Assembly (NCBI GenBank): GCA_017311185.1
Contig: JAESUZ010000756.1
Span: forward strand, 1,178,001-1,242,000
Direction of reading: 5' to 3'
Source of the DNA: Proteles cristata cristata
Lineage: Eukaryota; Chordata; Mammalia; Carnivora; Hyaenidae
DNA length: 64,000 bases
In this document: positions 42,861-54,904 of the stretch, piece after piece
Layout of the letters: every line of letters starts with the position of its first letter
Numbering within the stretch: position 1 is the first letter of the stretch
Notes under the pieces: generated by a model
The model's input: only the letters and a program-made list of their open reading frames with translations
What the model was told of the DNA's origin: nothing
Databases searched by the model: none
Made by a program: the position numbers and the translations under genes

Positions 42861-43859
42861 GATAGCACCAATTCATACTCTTCTCTCCCTCATCCTTTTT
42901 ATATTTAAGCATGTATTTCACAACTTAGCATTTTACATAAATCCTATTACACAGTATTTATTATATGATCCTGGGAATCACATTTATTATATTATCATAA
43001 GATTTTATATAGAATAATCTTGTTCATGAATTACTTGCGGTCTCTGTGACTTGTTTTGTGATAAGACGCAAGCTCTGTGTCAACAAGGAACTGTTTAACC
43101 ACTACAGAAATATGTTAGTTATAATTTGATTTGAAGTCAGGAGAGTAGGCAATGTGGTGCAATTGTTTTCCATCTAAAAGAATTAAAAATTAAAAATATA
43201 TGTGGTGCATAAGGGATTATATTTCAATTACATAGGAAATTATACCTAAATAATCTTGAATATGTGAAATATTACGCTAATTTTAAATGCAGTTCATTTT
43301 TATTGTCCACAACAGAAGTAATTAAAGTAAAATAATAATAATTCATTTTGTTCTGTGTTTGAAACAAAATGATTCTAATGCTTGGTTCAGAGTTTTCTGC
43401 AACATGTTTCTAAAGTCATGAGCTCATTATGACAGTACTATTAGAGACATATAAAACATAATATGTGCTAATACTCTTTCTTCCAAAGTGTTAAAATATC
43501 ACAGTGGTACAATAGCTAGCTCTCTCTTCCAGACTGTGGAGCCTAAATCCAACCTCCTCTCCTCCACATGAATATGGAGACATGGGGTCACCCAGCTAGG
43601 GTTTATTTTCCCAGCCTGCCTTGCAACTGGAAGTTGCTTGCCCATGGATTTTGAGAAGCAGTGTGAACAACTTCTAAGTTTCTGGTTCAAAAGGAAATAG
43701 CACACTGTCTATGTCCACTCTTTCCTCTTTTCCACAAGCTTTTTTCATCCTTTCCCAAAAGCAATCTCCCAAATATCTGGAGGCCTTTTTTTAAAAAACA
43801 GTAGTTTAGCCTGTGGCTTAATAACAGATTACATATCATTGTACATTCCTCTACTTCAT
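42861..43859. other. AT-rich unique sequence
   Basis: No repeat or gene recognised. Confidence 0.45.
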
Positions 43860-44010
43860 GTCCTTTATGAGTTCTGGTCTATGTGTCTTTATTAGTAGAC
43901 CATATATTCCTTGGAAGCAATATGTGTTTCTCACGAACCTTCCATTCTCTAGACTGAAAGTTCTACCAGGCATATAGTAACACCTGAATAAATGTCAATT
44001 GTATAGATAA
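43860..44010 (+). mobile_element. L2/MIR 3'-end-like fragment
   Basis: TGAGTTCTGGTCTATGTGTC, CTAGACTGAAAGTTCTACCA, GGCATATAGTAACACCTGAA and TAAATGTCAATTGTATAGAT follow the usual L2 3'-end order ('GGCACATAGTAGGTGCTCAATAAATGT'). Diverged. Confidence 0.5.
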
Positions 44011-44439
44011 ATGGACACTATTTCATCGAGCATGGGGTTTTACTAGTTTTTAAGGCAAATTTAGACTCTTCTCTATGCCTGAATTTATTTCAGAAATTTG
44101 AAAGCTTAACCATATTATCTGGGGTTCAGCTTCAATAGGTTTAGAAGGTTTAACTTCAAACTTTATAATAATATATATTTAATTAACTCTTGTAGGTCAA
44201 ATTCACTTTTATTAAGCTATTTTTCACCTATCGCATTGGCCATGATCGGAAAATCTGATGGCCCTTAAGGTATGTTTGGTATGGTGCTATGTAAAGTAAT
44301 GCCTACTTTGGGGGCTATTCCTTCATGCTTTATTTTTACTGTACAGTCATGGGGTTCAGATGTTGGAGAGACCGTGGGCCAACAGGCACTCTCACCCCTT
44401 ATCAGTGGGAACATGAAGCAGCATCATTAATTTTTTTCT
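44011..44439. other. unique sequence
   Basis: No repeat or gene recognised. Confidence 0.45.
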
Positions 44440-44880
44440 GAGTATCTTCACAAATGTACTCAAAGAAAACTGCACAAGGATGCTCAGGGGAGCATTACTG
44501 TAACAGCAAAATACTGGAAATGATGCAAATGTCCTTCAGTAGAAAAATTGTTTCTATGAATTGTTTATATCCTCAAAAAGGATACTCTGTTGAGAGTAAG
44601 AAGACTGAGGTAGATCAACAAGTTCTTCTATAGAAATCGCTCTAAAATAGATTATTAAGTGAAAAAGAATAATACAAAAGGGCATACTCCCAGACACACT
44701 CTTTTTAATTAATATATCTGAGGATATATAGTATATGCATAGACCACTTTGGGGGACTACAGAAAAAATTATAACACTGGGAGGCAGGCTGGACCTGGAC
44801 AGTATTTTCTGTACTGTCTACATTTTATTTTTACTCTATAACACTTTTTTAAATTGAAAATAAGTATTTTCACCACTTCA
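44440..44880 (+). mobile_element. L1M fragment
   Basis: GCATTACTGTAACAGCAAAA, CTGGAAATGATGCAAATGTC, CTTCAGTAGAAAAATTG and TTATTAAGTGAAAAAGAATA correspond to the distal ORF2/3'-UTR order of old L1M. Diverged with many stops. Confidence 0.65.
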
Positions 44881-44884
44881 TCCC

Positions 44885-45515
44885 AGTTTCAATGACTAAA
44901 ATCAAAAAGGCAGATAATAACAAGTGTTAGCCAGGCTGTGGAGAAATTGGAACCCTCATGCAGTGGGAACACAAAATGGCGCCAAGTGCCTGGCATTTCC
45001 TCAAAGTGCAAAGCATAGAATTACCATACAAGTCAGTAGTTCCATTCCTAGGTGTATATCCAGGAAAATCAAAAACAGGTCCGCACAAAAACTTGTACAC
45101 AAACATTCCTAGCCACCTTATTTAGAACAGGCAAAAAAGTGGAAACCCGAATGCCCATCAACTGATGAATGGAAAAACAAAACTGAGTCTAGCCATACAA
45201 CGGAATCATAACTTGGTGAAAAAAAAGCTTAAAACACTGACACTTGCTACAACATGGATGACTCTTGAAAATATTATGCTAAGTGAAAAAGCCAGGCACA
45301 GAAAGCCAGATATTATACTGTTCCATTCATATAAAATGTCCATAATGGGTCTCCATAGAAACATAAAGAAGTTGAAAATGTTCAAAAACTAGATTATGGT
45401 ATCAGTTGCATAACTCTGTGAATACACCAAAAACTCCTGAACTTTATATATGTTAAATGGGTGAATTTTATGTTATGTGAAATATATCTCAATAAAGTTG
45501 TTAAAAATGGTTTTT
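44885..45515 (+). mobile_element. L1M fragment with 3' end
   Basis: CAAGTGTTAGCCAGGCTGTG, GGAAACCCGAATGCCCATCA, CAACATGGATGACTCTTGAA and ATGTGAAATATATCTCAATA reproduce the ORF2 C-terminus and end of an L1M. It overlaps the preceding fragment in L1 coordinates, so it is a separate insertion. Confidence 0.75.
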
Positions 45516-46084
45516 AAAGTACTATCACATACATTGTCTCACTCAATATTTAGATTTTCCTGAGGAAAAATGGCTGTGAAGAGCTTGTGAGATAATAGAT
45601 GACAAAACAGAAAAGAAAAACAGCAATTACTTTAAAATTAAAGAATGTCAATAGTCATGAAGAGTGAGCACTTCCTGCTCAGAAATACTTTTGTAGTGAA
45701 TGAAATTTACTAGGGGCTTGCCTCCCACAGCCCATCTGCCTATTTAATGATTCATTCATTGAAAACTCTTACAATTACCCAGAAAACATTTGTGATACAC
45801 TCACTGAACCTCTAGGTGTTCCCTGTACATTCACAATCTAAGAGCCTTCAGGCTACAAAACGTTCAACCCATTATTCTCTGAATTTACACACTACTAATT
45901 AACTAAAAGGAATGGGATTTTAGGACTTTGGTTAGTCCAGATTTTTAGAACCATTCAGGAAAAAGAAAAGTCCATTGTTTGCAGATGACAACAACACTGA
46001 TGTCTGGAATAATATAAGGAATGTAGAACAATCTAAGAATTCGTGGCTGGGGCTAGAAAATCAAAAGCAAAATCTTACATAGCA
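45516..46084. other. unique sequence
   Basis: No repeat or gene recognised. Confidence 0.45.
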
Positions 46085-46250
46085 CATCTTCCCTAATAGT
46101 CATTGTTCTAGAAAATTACATGTATTTAATTTATTTAAATGTCATAACAACTCATTACTGACTGTAGTTTACAGATGAGAATGTGAGGCTCTGAGTAGCT
46201 TCCCCAGTGTCACACATCTAATACAGGGCAGAGACTTGACGGGCACTAAA
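46085..46250 (-). mobile_element. MIR, minus strand
   Basis: Reverse MIR core: TTAAATGTCATAACAACTCA, TTTACAGATGAGAATGTGAG, CACACATCTAATACAGGGCA. Confidence 0.7.
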
Positions 46251-47434
46251 CACCGATTTCTGAAATCCCTGCCCTTGATCTACTCTAACCACTTTTTATT
46301 GAAATCCCACTTTGATAGGGAAAAGATACAACGTTTTATGTTTTCTCTAATAACATTTTTAATAAAAATAAAACTTAAAATCAAATGCGTATGGTCACTC
46401 TAAATTTACCTTCCATCTACCTTTGTCTTCCTCAACCAGATTCATTTATATTCTATATAGCACTTTACTTTCAACCACCGTACCAAATGTAATCAGTCAT
46501 GTTATCTGTTAGTTAGAAGTCTTTAGTAAGTATCTGTACTCTGCATTATGATGGAAAATAAACTTGAAATATTAAAGAGTGTATCTTTGAGGTTAAAGTA
46601 CATAGGGTATGTTACAAAACACAAAAACAATCATGAGCCATTTCGGAAAATTACTGAAATCCCTTCTGGTTTTTACAGGAACAGTTTTAAACAATCATCC
46701 TCTTCATCCATTACATATAAAAGTACAGAATCCTCACAAATACATAGAGAAAAGGCAGACTTAAATGGATCAAAAATTGAGATATTGGGGCTACATAACT
46801 TCTCAAAAAAGAGAGAGAGAGAATGGAACTCATTGTTCCTTTTTCACTGCAATGAGATATTTGTACATGAATTGCACAATGTCTTCCCAGAGTAAAACAG
46901 AGTTAGCCAATAGCCCAATGGTAACAAAAGTAATGTATCTGCTTATATTTTAAGGTCTGCAAGTTTGATTAACTTTAGCACTTCAACTGTTTACATAATT
47001 AAGCATAGTCAGGTGGAATTCACATAGTAACTTGTCCACCGTTACGTTAATGGGATATGCCTTAAAAGAAGCAAAATATAAAGATTAAAATGCTTTAAAA
47101 ACAATGAAATAGGAGTTACTGGTTGAGAATCATTTGATTATTAGGTGAGTTTCAGAAATTGCTAACTGTGAGCCCAGAGAATCCAGAAAAAATATACTGC
47201 CTTCATTTTAATAATCCATACGATTGGTTCCAAATGTTCAACCTAAAGAAATAAACAGCCATTTTCCTTGATAGTCATCGTGGTATATGCAATCTTTACA
47301 AATGTATAAAGGTGAAAAAGTGTGGTTTGACAGTTTCTTATAGGGAACATACCTCTTAAAGCTATAAAGATACCAGAAGGGCACAGGTAACACTGGACAC
47401 AAAAACCTAACTTATTACACTTCCTTTAAGGTCA
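46251..47434. other. unique sequence
   Basis: No repeat recognised. The 115-codon plus-strand frame at 46548-46895 has no recognisable domain and is lysine/asparagine-rich, as expected for AT-rich DNA. Confidence 0.45.
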
Positions 47435-47700
47435 ACTGAAAAATTAATGATGATTCTTGCACAGTGTTGGTGGGATTATAAACTGATGTGACCGCTGTGG
47501 AAAACATTGTGGCAGTTCCTCAAAAAACTAACAATATAACTATCATATGATCCAGCAATCCCACTTCTGAGTATATACCCAGAAGAATGAAAGCAGAGTA
47601 TCACTGAGATAGTTGCACTCTTGTTTATTGCAGCATCATTCACAATAGCCAAGAGGTAGAAACAACTTATGTGAACACAGCCAGATGAGCAGTGCATGAA
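47435..47700 (+). mobile_element. L1M ORF2 fragment
   Basis: ACAGTGTTGGTGGGATTATA, CTGTGGAAAACATTGTGGCA, CAGCAATCCCACTTCTGAGT, ATCATTCACAATAGCCAAGA. This is the distal ORF2 segment, truncated at both ends. Confidence 0.8.
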
Positions 47701-47969
47701 TGTACATTCAGATATCCTCCTGTCTCCCTTCTGTATTCCCAATCAGTTTATGAGTTCTGAAGCAAGGAAATCAGGACTTACATTTCTTTGTATCAGTAGT
47801 ACCCAACACGGTCATTCACACGTTCATTCAAAAATATTGATTGAACCCTACTATATCCTCAGTCCCATTTAGATATAATGACCATCATTGTACCAAACAT
47901 GCTTCTTCACTAAATGAATGCATGGTGAATTTGATTATAATGATTCTGTTAAACTGAATTCAACACATT

Positions 47970-48160
47970 ATAATAAAAGCTTAAATAGCACTTATTATAT
48001 GGCAAAAACTGTTCTAAGCATCAGTATAAGTTGCAAGAGAAAAAACTGAGGCACAGAGAAGTTAAGCCAGTTACCCAAGATTACACAGTTAAGGACTGGT
48101 GAGGGCAAGATGTGAACATCAGCAGCTGACTCGTTCCAGAGTCAGCACTCATGACTACTT
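47970..48160 (-). mobile_element. MIR, minus strand
   Basis: Reverse MIR: GCACTTATTATATGGCAAAA, CTGTTCTAAGCATC, AAACTGAGGCACAGAGAAGT, CAAGATTACACAGTTAAGGA. Confidence 0.8.
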
Positions 48161-48821
48161 CACTGTAGACGCTTCACAGGACTACTCTGCTAAGCTTAAG
48201 GGAAAATGATATTAATAACACCCTGCACATATCCTGTATGAGCTCAGGAGCTAGTAGGGTACAGAGAGTTATAATCTGAAATGGTAAGTGTGATAACACA
48301 GAGATAACCAAAATAACCAAAGAAGCACAGAAGAGGATTCAATTAATTTTCTTTTAAAATGTGGGGCTTTATAATGGGAACCATTTCAGGGAAGCCTTGG
48401 AGGAGGGGGAGAAACATAAAGGAGCCAGGAGGAGAGGGAGGAAGGAGAGAAAATGAAGTAGGAAGAAGAAATAGGGGAGAAGACACGGAGATGGCCATGA
48501 TACCGGAAGGGTGACCATCACGGATAGAAAGAGGATGGAGAATCCACATCACTGGGGACTGCGGGGTAGCACCTCTCAGGCCCCAGTCACAGATGGAGCG
48601 ATTTTCTCCTGGTAGGAGCCTGGCTGCCAGAGGCAGGAGCCCTATCTCTGCTTCTATCAGCCCTGGGGAAGCCACAGGCAATCACGTGGAGTTGAAATGG
48701 CACAAAGCCTGCTGCTAAAGTATCGGTGGTTCTTGGGCCACACTCACCCACCTGAAGAATGCAACGTAAGCCCTGAAATTTCTTAAATAAAAGCCTAGGG
48801 TTTAAAGAGAAGAGGTCGTTC
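48161..48821. other. unique sequence, purine-rich in part
   Basis: 48395-48480 is a GGAGA-rich purine stretch; 48540-48720 is GC-richer. Minus-strand frames of 112 and 86 codons (48343-48681, 48587-48847) overlap in different phases. Not recognised. Confidence 0.4.
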
Positions 48822-49898
48822 AGCCGCAGCAATTTCTTACTTGACACATCTCCAAAGGCAAGGGAATCAAAACCAAAAATGAACTATTGGGACCCGCACT
48901 GCAAAAGAGACAATCACCAAAACTAATAAGCAACCGACAGAATGGGAAAACATAGTTGCAAACGACATATCAGATAAAGGGTTAGTATCCAAAATCTATA
49001 AAGAACTCACCAAACTCCACACCTGAAAAACAAATAATCCAGTGAAAAATGGGCAGGAGACATGAACACACACTTCTCCAAAGAGGACATCCAGATGGCC
49101 AATAGACACATGAAATGATGCTCAATATCACTCATCATCAGGGAAATACAAATCAAAATCACACTGAGATACCACCTCATGCCGGTCAGAGTGGCTAAAA
49201 TGAACAAATCAGGAGACTATAGATGCTGGTGAGGATGTGGAGAAACGGGCACCCTCCTACACTGTTGGTGGGAATGTAAACTGGTGCAGCCCCTCTGGAA
49301 AACAGTGTGGAGGTTCCTCAAAAAATTAACAGCAGAATGCCCCAATGACCCAGCAGTAGCACTGGTAGGAACTGGTAGGAACTTACCCCAAGGATACAGG
49401 AGTGCTGATGCATAGGGGTACATGTACCCCAATGTTCATAGCACCACTTTCAACAATAGCCAAATCATAGAAAGAACCTAAATGTCCATCAACCAACAAA
49501 TGGATCAAGAAGATGTGGTTTATATATCCAATGGAATACTACACGGCAATGAGAAAGAATGAAACCTGGCCATGTGTAGCAATGTGGATGGAACTCAAGG
49601 GTATTGTACTAAGTGAAATAAGCCAGGCAAAGAAAGGCAGACACCATATATTTTTACTCATATGTGTAACCAGAGAAACTTAACAGAGAACCACAGGGGA
49701 GGGGAAGGGGGAAAAATAGTTAAGGAGAGGGAGGGAGGCAAACCACAAGAGACTCGTAAATACTGAGAACAAATTAAGGGTTGGTGGGGGATGGAGGAGA
49801 GGGGAAAATGGGTGATGGGCACGGAGGAGGGCACCTGTTGGGATCAGCACTGAGTGTTATATGGAAACCAACTTGACAATAAACTATATTTAAAAAAA
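48822..49898 (+). mobile_element. young felid L1, 5'-truncated 3' part
   Basis: Starts CCGCAGCAATTTCTTACTTG in distal ORF2 and ends GACAATAAACTATATT plus a short A tail. Compared with the copy at 33364-35633, about 40 bases are missing after ATTGGGACC (near 48893). A 10-bp duplication (ACTGGTAGGA) lies at 49361-49380. More diverged than the other copy and with several stops. No clear TSD. Confidence 0.93.
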
Positions 49899-49902
49899 AG
49901 AA

Positions 49903-49930
49903 ATGAGAATATCATTATGAGAATATCATT
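49903..49930. repeat. 14-bp tandem duplication after L1 tail
   Basis: ATGAGAATATCATT twice in tandem, immediately downstream of the L1 A-tail. Confidence 0.9.
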
Positions 49931-50599
49931 ATGGCTATGGCATTGCCCATAGCCTTTAGAAGTTCTGCCATTTCTTTCTAGTGTGGATCTGTAAAGTTCT
50001 CCTGATTTTTGCTGCCACTCAAAATAGGAACATATTGTTCATAACAGTTAAAGTTTTCAAGTCTGTGAATGATTCGTATACTAGAAGTAATAAATGAAGT
50101 CCTGCCACAAAAAAAAAAAAAAAAAAATAAGGAGAAGACGTCAAAATCCTAAACAAATGAAGAAATTTTCAGAGTGAACCACTTTCTGAATGATTGGGCA
50201 CCAGATTCAAGGAAGTGTTAACCCAGACACAGACATGCACGCCTGAAACAAGTTCTTGAAATAGTGTTAGTTTCAACATAGAGTGAGAGGGGAAGAGAAA
50301 AAGAAAATACTTAAAAAAAAAAAAAAAAAAAAACCTAAGGAATTTCCAAGAAAATGTGAAAAATGCTTGTGGAGAATAACAGAGTGGCTCAAGACAGAGG
50401 TAGAGGCCATGGTCAAAGCCATTTTTGTCAGCTACAGGATCCACAGTGGAGTAAGAGCTTGGCAAACAGCTTGAATACCAGTCCATTCATAAGTAGCAGA
50501 AAATGACAAAGATCTTCAGAGAACCTTGGTTTCAACATGTATAGGAAATAGGAGGACTCTTGTAATAATATAGCCATAAATCTCAACTGATCTGTTAAT
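49931..50599. other. unique sequence with A-runs
   Basis: Homopolymer A-runs of about 21 and 22 bases lie at 50107-50127 and 50312-50333. I could not attach either to a SINE or L1 body. No gene recognised. Confidence 0.45.
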
Positions 50600-50700
50600 C
50601 CTCAGTGACAAAATCCTGTCCAGTCCAGATCTTAAGGAGTTCAATGCTTTTCACACAGTAGGCTCTCATTAAACATTTGTGGATGGATAATGGACAAAAA
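50600..50700 (+). mobile_element. MIR/L2 3'-end-like fragment
   Basis: CACACAGTAGGCTCTCATTA AACATTTGTGGATGG resembles the common L2/MIR 3' end. Short. Confidence 0.4.
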
Positions 50701-51344
50701 GGAATGGAGGGGGGATGAAGGAAAGAGGGACAAAGGGAAGGAAGAGACAACAATGAGGATCGTGTAGTAGATGATCACAGGTAGACTGCTAAGAGATAAA
50801 ACTAAAAGGTAAGAAGGAAAGAACTTCTGCCAAACAAATTAAAGTATGATGTCTATATATTAGGGGGAAAGTTCAAAATCACCTCAGAGTTTTAACAACA
50901 AGGCGAAATAAAACAATATAATCGATGGCATGGCCATATTTTGGAAGTGGGATCAAAGTGGGTTATAGCCCATAGGGACTTCTTGTCACTTGAGAGTAGA
51001 TGGTCTTGAAGTGTATACACACAGCATGCTAAAGACTGTTATAATCCTGACAACCTCTGTTTTTTTCACTTTGTTTGATAATATGTAATCAAAACTGGAC
51101 TTGGAATTCCTTCATGTTCATGAGAAGGAAGGAAGAAAGGGAGGGGGGATGAAGGGGGGGAGAGAGGGAGGAAAAAAGGAAAGGGAAGGAAGAAAGAAAG
51201 ACTATCCACACTGAAGGTAAACAGAAGATATCTGGTGTTAGTAGAATTCTAGAAAGAAAGCCATGCCATGGATTTAGACCTTTATCTTGAGTATCTAGAA
51301 TAATAGATAAAATCTGATTGCTTCAGTTTAGGATTACAAAATAT
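50701..51344. other. unique sequence with purine-rich tracts
   Basis: GGAA/GGGA-rich tracts at 50695-50745 and 51120-51200. No gene recognised. Confidence 0.5.
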
Positions 51345-51540
51345 ATAACATCAACAGCCACTATGTTCGTATACCACCTACATGCCAGGGACTTTACTAA
51401 ATGCTTTTCATGCCTTTGCTCATTTAGCCCTCACAGGAACTCTGGGAGGTAGGTACTAGTATTATTGACCCTGTTTTAAAAGTTAGAAATCTCACAATTA
51501 CCAGGATTAAGAAACTTGACCCTGAGCTACCTCGTAGTCA
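51345..51540 (-). mobile_element. MIR, minus strand
   Basis: Reverse MIR: CACCTACATGCCAGGGACTT, CATTTAGCCCTCACAGGAAC, TGGGAGGTAGGTACTAGTAT, then a weak core. Confidence 0.8.
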
Positions 51541-52069
51541 AGTCAAAATGGGTCCTACTTAGTGAAGCCTCGTCTTATGAATAAGATAAAATATAAAATA
51601 TTAGAAGATACTCAGGATAGAGAAAGCTGTACCAATACCTCACATTCCACGACTTGAAAAATGGCGGCAGCATTCAGTCACTAGGCAACACCTGCTGAGT
51701 GCCAAAAGCAGGCCCAGCATTCCAAGCTAACGGAAGTAGGAATGGAGGTAAACAAGGTTTCGACATTGTTCCAATACTGCCTTTAATGGACATTTCACCA
51801 CCACCAACTCCCGAGTCAATATAAAGCTCATCAGTCATTTTGTCTTAACCGACTCCAATTCAAAATCAAGCCCACTATGACCACAGACACTGAATTCCAG
51901 CTTATGCTCATTAGAAATAATTTTATAAATGAGGAAAATATAAAATCAAACTAATCCATAAGAGACAAAGGCCTTCCAACTATAAGTTCTCACAGACTCA
52001 TGGTAACTTATGATATTGCTTTTCTGGAATATGTGAAACTGGAAGGATGTGACTTGGAAACCATTTAAG
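51541..52069. other. unique sequence
   Basis: No repeat or gene recognised; 51650-51760 is somewhat GC-richer. Confidence 0.45.
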
Positions 52070-52790
52070 AAATGTTATATTCAAGACTGTTGATTCCCAC
52101 ATCCATTATGATGGCTTCTATCCAAAACCCAGAAAATATCAAGTGTTGGCCAAGTTGTGGAGAAATCAAAACTCTTAGTGATTGTTGGTTGGATTGTAAA
52201 ATGGTACAACCACTATGGAAGGCAGTATGGAGTTTCCTCAAAAAATTAAAAATAAAATTACTATGAAAACCAGTGATTCCACTTCTGGGTACATATCCAA
52301 AGGACTTTAAAATCAATGTTTCAAAGTGATATTTGCATCTCCATGTTCATAGCAGCACTATTCACAATAGCCAAGAGGCGCAAGCAACCCAAATATCCAC
52401 AGACAGGTGAACGGATAAACTGATGTGGCATATAAAGGAATATTACATGCCCTTAACACGAAGGAAATCCTGTCACGTGCTGCAATGTGGATGAACCTTA
52501 AATGCATTATTCTAAGTAAAATAAGCTAATCACAAAATGAGAACTACCATATGATCCCACTTATATAACATATCCAAAGTAGTCAAATCCATAGAAAAAG
52601 AAAGTAGAATGCTCATTGCCAGGCACTAAAGGGAAGGGGTAAGTGGTAAACTGTTTCATGAGTACCATTTCCATTCTGTGAGATGAAACGTTCTGGAGAT
52701 GTGATGCATAACAATGTGAATGTACTTAAAACTAGTGAACTGTACACTTAAAAATGGTTAATATGGCAAAGGCACACACACATATCACTA
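52070..52790 (+). mobile_element. L1M ORF2/3' fragment
   Basis: AAGTGTTGGCCAAGTTGTGG, ATTGTTGGTTGGATTGTAAA, GTTCATAGCAGCACTATTCA, GCAATGTGGATGAACCTTAA and GTACACTTAAAAATGGTTAA reproduce the end of ORF2 and the 3' UTR of an old L1. Confidence 0.8.
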
Positions 52791-53284
52791 TAAGGTAAAG
52801 CTTCCATGCTATTTGGGTTTGGGGTTTTTTGCAACATTGTCCTAGAAATTTTAAGGAATCCATCTAAACTGTGAATTGCTAGAGGTTAAGGAAGAAAAAA
52901 AAAGGAATAAATTATTTTTAAAAATTGAATTACTGTCTATAGAAAACAAATCTGTTTTGTGTTTCTTAAGAAGTCAAAACTAGACAGAAGATTCAGGGAG
53001 TTGTGTTAAGGTTTATTCAGTAAAAGGCTTCAGAAAAACCAGAGCTGGCCAATGGAATGGGTTTTGTTAAGGTAGTAAGCTCCCGGTCATGGATTCATTC
53101 AAGCAAAGGAAGACCTGTATCTATCAGCATTTGCTACATGGGATTGTGCCGTGACTGGAAAGTTTTCGTCCATTAACTCTAAGATCTTTCTAGTCCAAAT
53201 CCCATGATGCTATGTTAAAAGAATTCAAGTAAACAGAGACAGTGGTAACCTTTGATCATCCAGGAAAATCATTTACAAACCAAA
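52791..53284. other. unique sequence
   Basis: No repeat or gene recognised. Confidence 0.45.
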
Positions 53285-53604
53285 CCGAAAAGATTGACAG
53301 TTTTCATTACATAAAAAGAAAGACTTCTCCACATCTACGCCAAAACAAACCAAACAAAAACTACCACCACAAAACAAAATTAAAAGGCCAGTAATAAAAT
53401 GCAAACTAAAATTTGCATTCATTTAACACAAATGGCCACCTAACCTCCTTAAGCAACAAAGCTTTACAAATCACCAATGATAACAAAAAAATTAAATCCA
53501 CAATTTTAAAAAAGACTCAAAAAACACTGATAGGAAATCACGAAAGAAGAATGTACACAGCCAACAAAGAGATATTCATATTTGCAACGATTTCCTTATA
53601 ATGC
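53285..53604 (+). mobile_element. L1M fragment, part 1
   Basis: AT-rich; ATAAAATGCAAACTAAAATT and ACAAATGGCCACCTAACC recall distal L1 ORF2, followed by GATATTCATATTTGCAACG. Split from part 2 by a SINE. Confidence 0.5.
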
Positions 53605-53621
53605 AATAGTATGCAGATACT

Positions 53622-53832
53622 GGGGCACCGGGTGGCTCAGTCAGTTAAGCGTCCAACTCTTGATTTTGGCTCAGGTCATGATCTCACAGTTATGGAATCC
53701 AGCTCTGCATCAAGCTCCACGCTGGGTGTGGAACCTGCTTAAGATTTTCTCTCTCTTTCTCTGCCCTTCCCCCACTCATGCACGCACACGCACGCGCTTT
53801 CTCTCTCTCAAAATAAATAAATATTTTTAAAA
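53622..53832 (+). mobile_element. older Carnivora-type CAN-SINE
   Basis: Differs from felid types: it has ATGGAATCCAGCTCTGCATC and the CCACGCTGGGTGTGGAACCT GCTTAAGATT core typical of carnivore-wide SINEs. Seventeen-base TSD with one mismatch: AATAGTATGCAGATACT at 53605-53621 and AATAGTATGCAGATATT at 53833-53849. Confidence 0.96.
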
Positions 53833-54240
53833 AATAGTATGCAGATATTAAAAAGAACAAGATGGATCTTTCTTTACTGATATGTAATAATCTACAATAT
53901 ATTTTGCAAAGTGAAAAAAGCAAGGAGCCAAACAAGATGTATAGCATTCTTCTGTCTGTGAAGGAAAAGTAAGCACATCTGTGTGTACACACGTGCATGC
54001 ACACACACACCTGTGTTTGTTCATCTGCATCTTTGCAAGCATATGAATAACTGTTTTAGGAAGACCACTAGAGAAAATGGTGACAGCCAGTGGTTGCCTT
54101 CTAAGAATTACTGATGGATGCCTGGGAAGCAGGTGCTGGAGGTATGTATAATTTTCACCATATAATATTTTGTTTCTTTAACATTTTGAATCATGTATAC
54201 TTTTTCAAGAGAGAAATAAATTGATTTTTGTTATTTTTGT
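53833..54240 (+). mobile_element. L1M fragment, part 2 (3' region)
   Basis: GCAAAGTGAAAAAAGCAAGG, ATGTATAGCATTCTTCTGTC, GACAGCCAGTGGTTGCCTTC and TTTTGAATCATGTATACTTT follow the L1M 3'-UTR order. Confidence 0.75.
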
Positions 54241-54324
54241 ACTTCTTACAAATAGAAAAAAAAGCACATTGAAATGAGAATTTTTTCTTTGGTTCTGTCT
54301 GTTTAATAAAAATAGTAGGAAGAA

Positions 54325-54542
54325 GGGGCACCTGGGTGGCTTAGTCAGTTAAGCGTCCAACTTTCGCTTAGGTCATGATCTCGCGGCTCGTGGGTTCAAG
54401 CCCAGCGTTGGGCTCTGTGCTAACTGCCAGCTCAGAGCCTGGAGCCTGTTTTGGAGTCTGTGTCTCCCTCTCTCTCTGACCCTCCCCTGCTCACACTGTC
54501 TCTCTCTCTCTCTCTCCTAGAAATAAATAAAAATATTAAAAA
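54325..54542 (+). mobile_element. felid CAN-SINE
   Basis: Full-length intermediate type (TTTTGGAGTCTGTGTCTCCC). Perfect 17-bp TSD AAAAATAGTAGGAAGAA at 54308-54324 and 54543-54559. Confidence 0.98.
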
Positions 54543-54559
54543 AAAAATAGTAGGAAGAA

Positions 54560-54692
54560 TAATAACCCAGAGGCATCCAGTGTCCAGGGAAGTAGGCATT
54601 CTCGTTCGCTGTTGGGACTCATGTAAATTGAGTCAATCTTTCTGGAGGACAACTGGCAAGCTGAAAAAAGGTCTTAAAATATGTATATTCTT
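54560..54692 (+). mobile_element. L1M fragment, part 1
   Basis: TCTCGTTCGCTGTTGGGACT and AATCTTTCTGGAGGACAACT match the L1M ORF2 segment that normally reads 'TGGTGGGA...CTTTCTGGAGGGCAATTTGGCA'. Interrupted by the next SINE. Confidence 0.6.
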
Positions 54693-54904
54693 GGGGTGCC
54701 TGGGTGGCTCAATTGGTTGAGCACTGGACTTTGGCTCAGGTCATGATCTCGCTGTTTGTGGGTTCGAGCCCCACATCAGGCTCTGTGCTGACAGCTCAGA
54801 GCTTGGAGCCTGCTTCAGATTCTATGTCTCCTTTTCTCTGCCCCTCTTCCACTCATTCTCTCTCTCTCTTTCAAAAAAAAATGAATAAACATTAAAAAAA
54901 ATTT
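54693..54904 (+). mobile_element. CAN-SINE
   Basis: Complete older-type copy (TTTGGCTCAGG, GCTGACAGCTCAGAGC). A weak TSD, AAAATATGTATATTCT before and AAATGTGCATATCCTCT after. Confidence 0.95.

Noticed and set aside
46548..46895. 115-codon plus-strand frame as a gene
   Set aside because: Lys/Asn/Ser-rich composition expected from AT-rich DNA; no domain, and an overlapping second frame is equally open.
53990..54012. Alternating purine-pyrimidine stretch as a functional Z-DNA site
   Set aside because: Only about 20 bases of CACACA/GTGCATGC inside an old L1 3' region; too short and without context.
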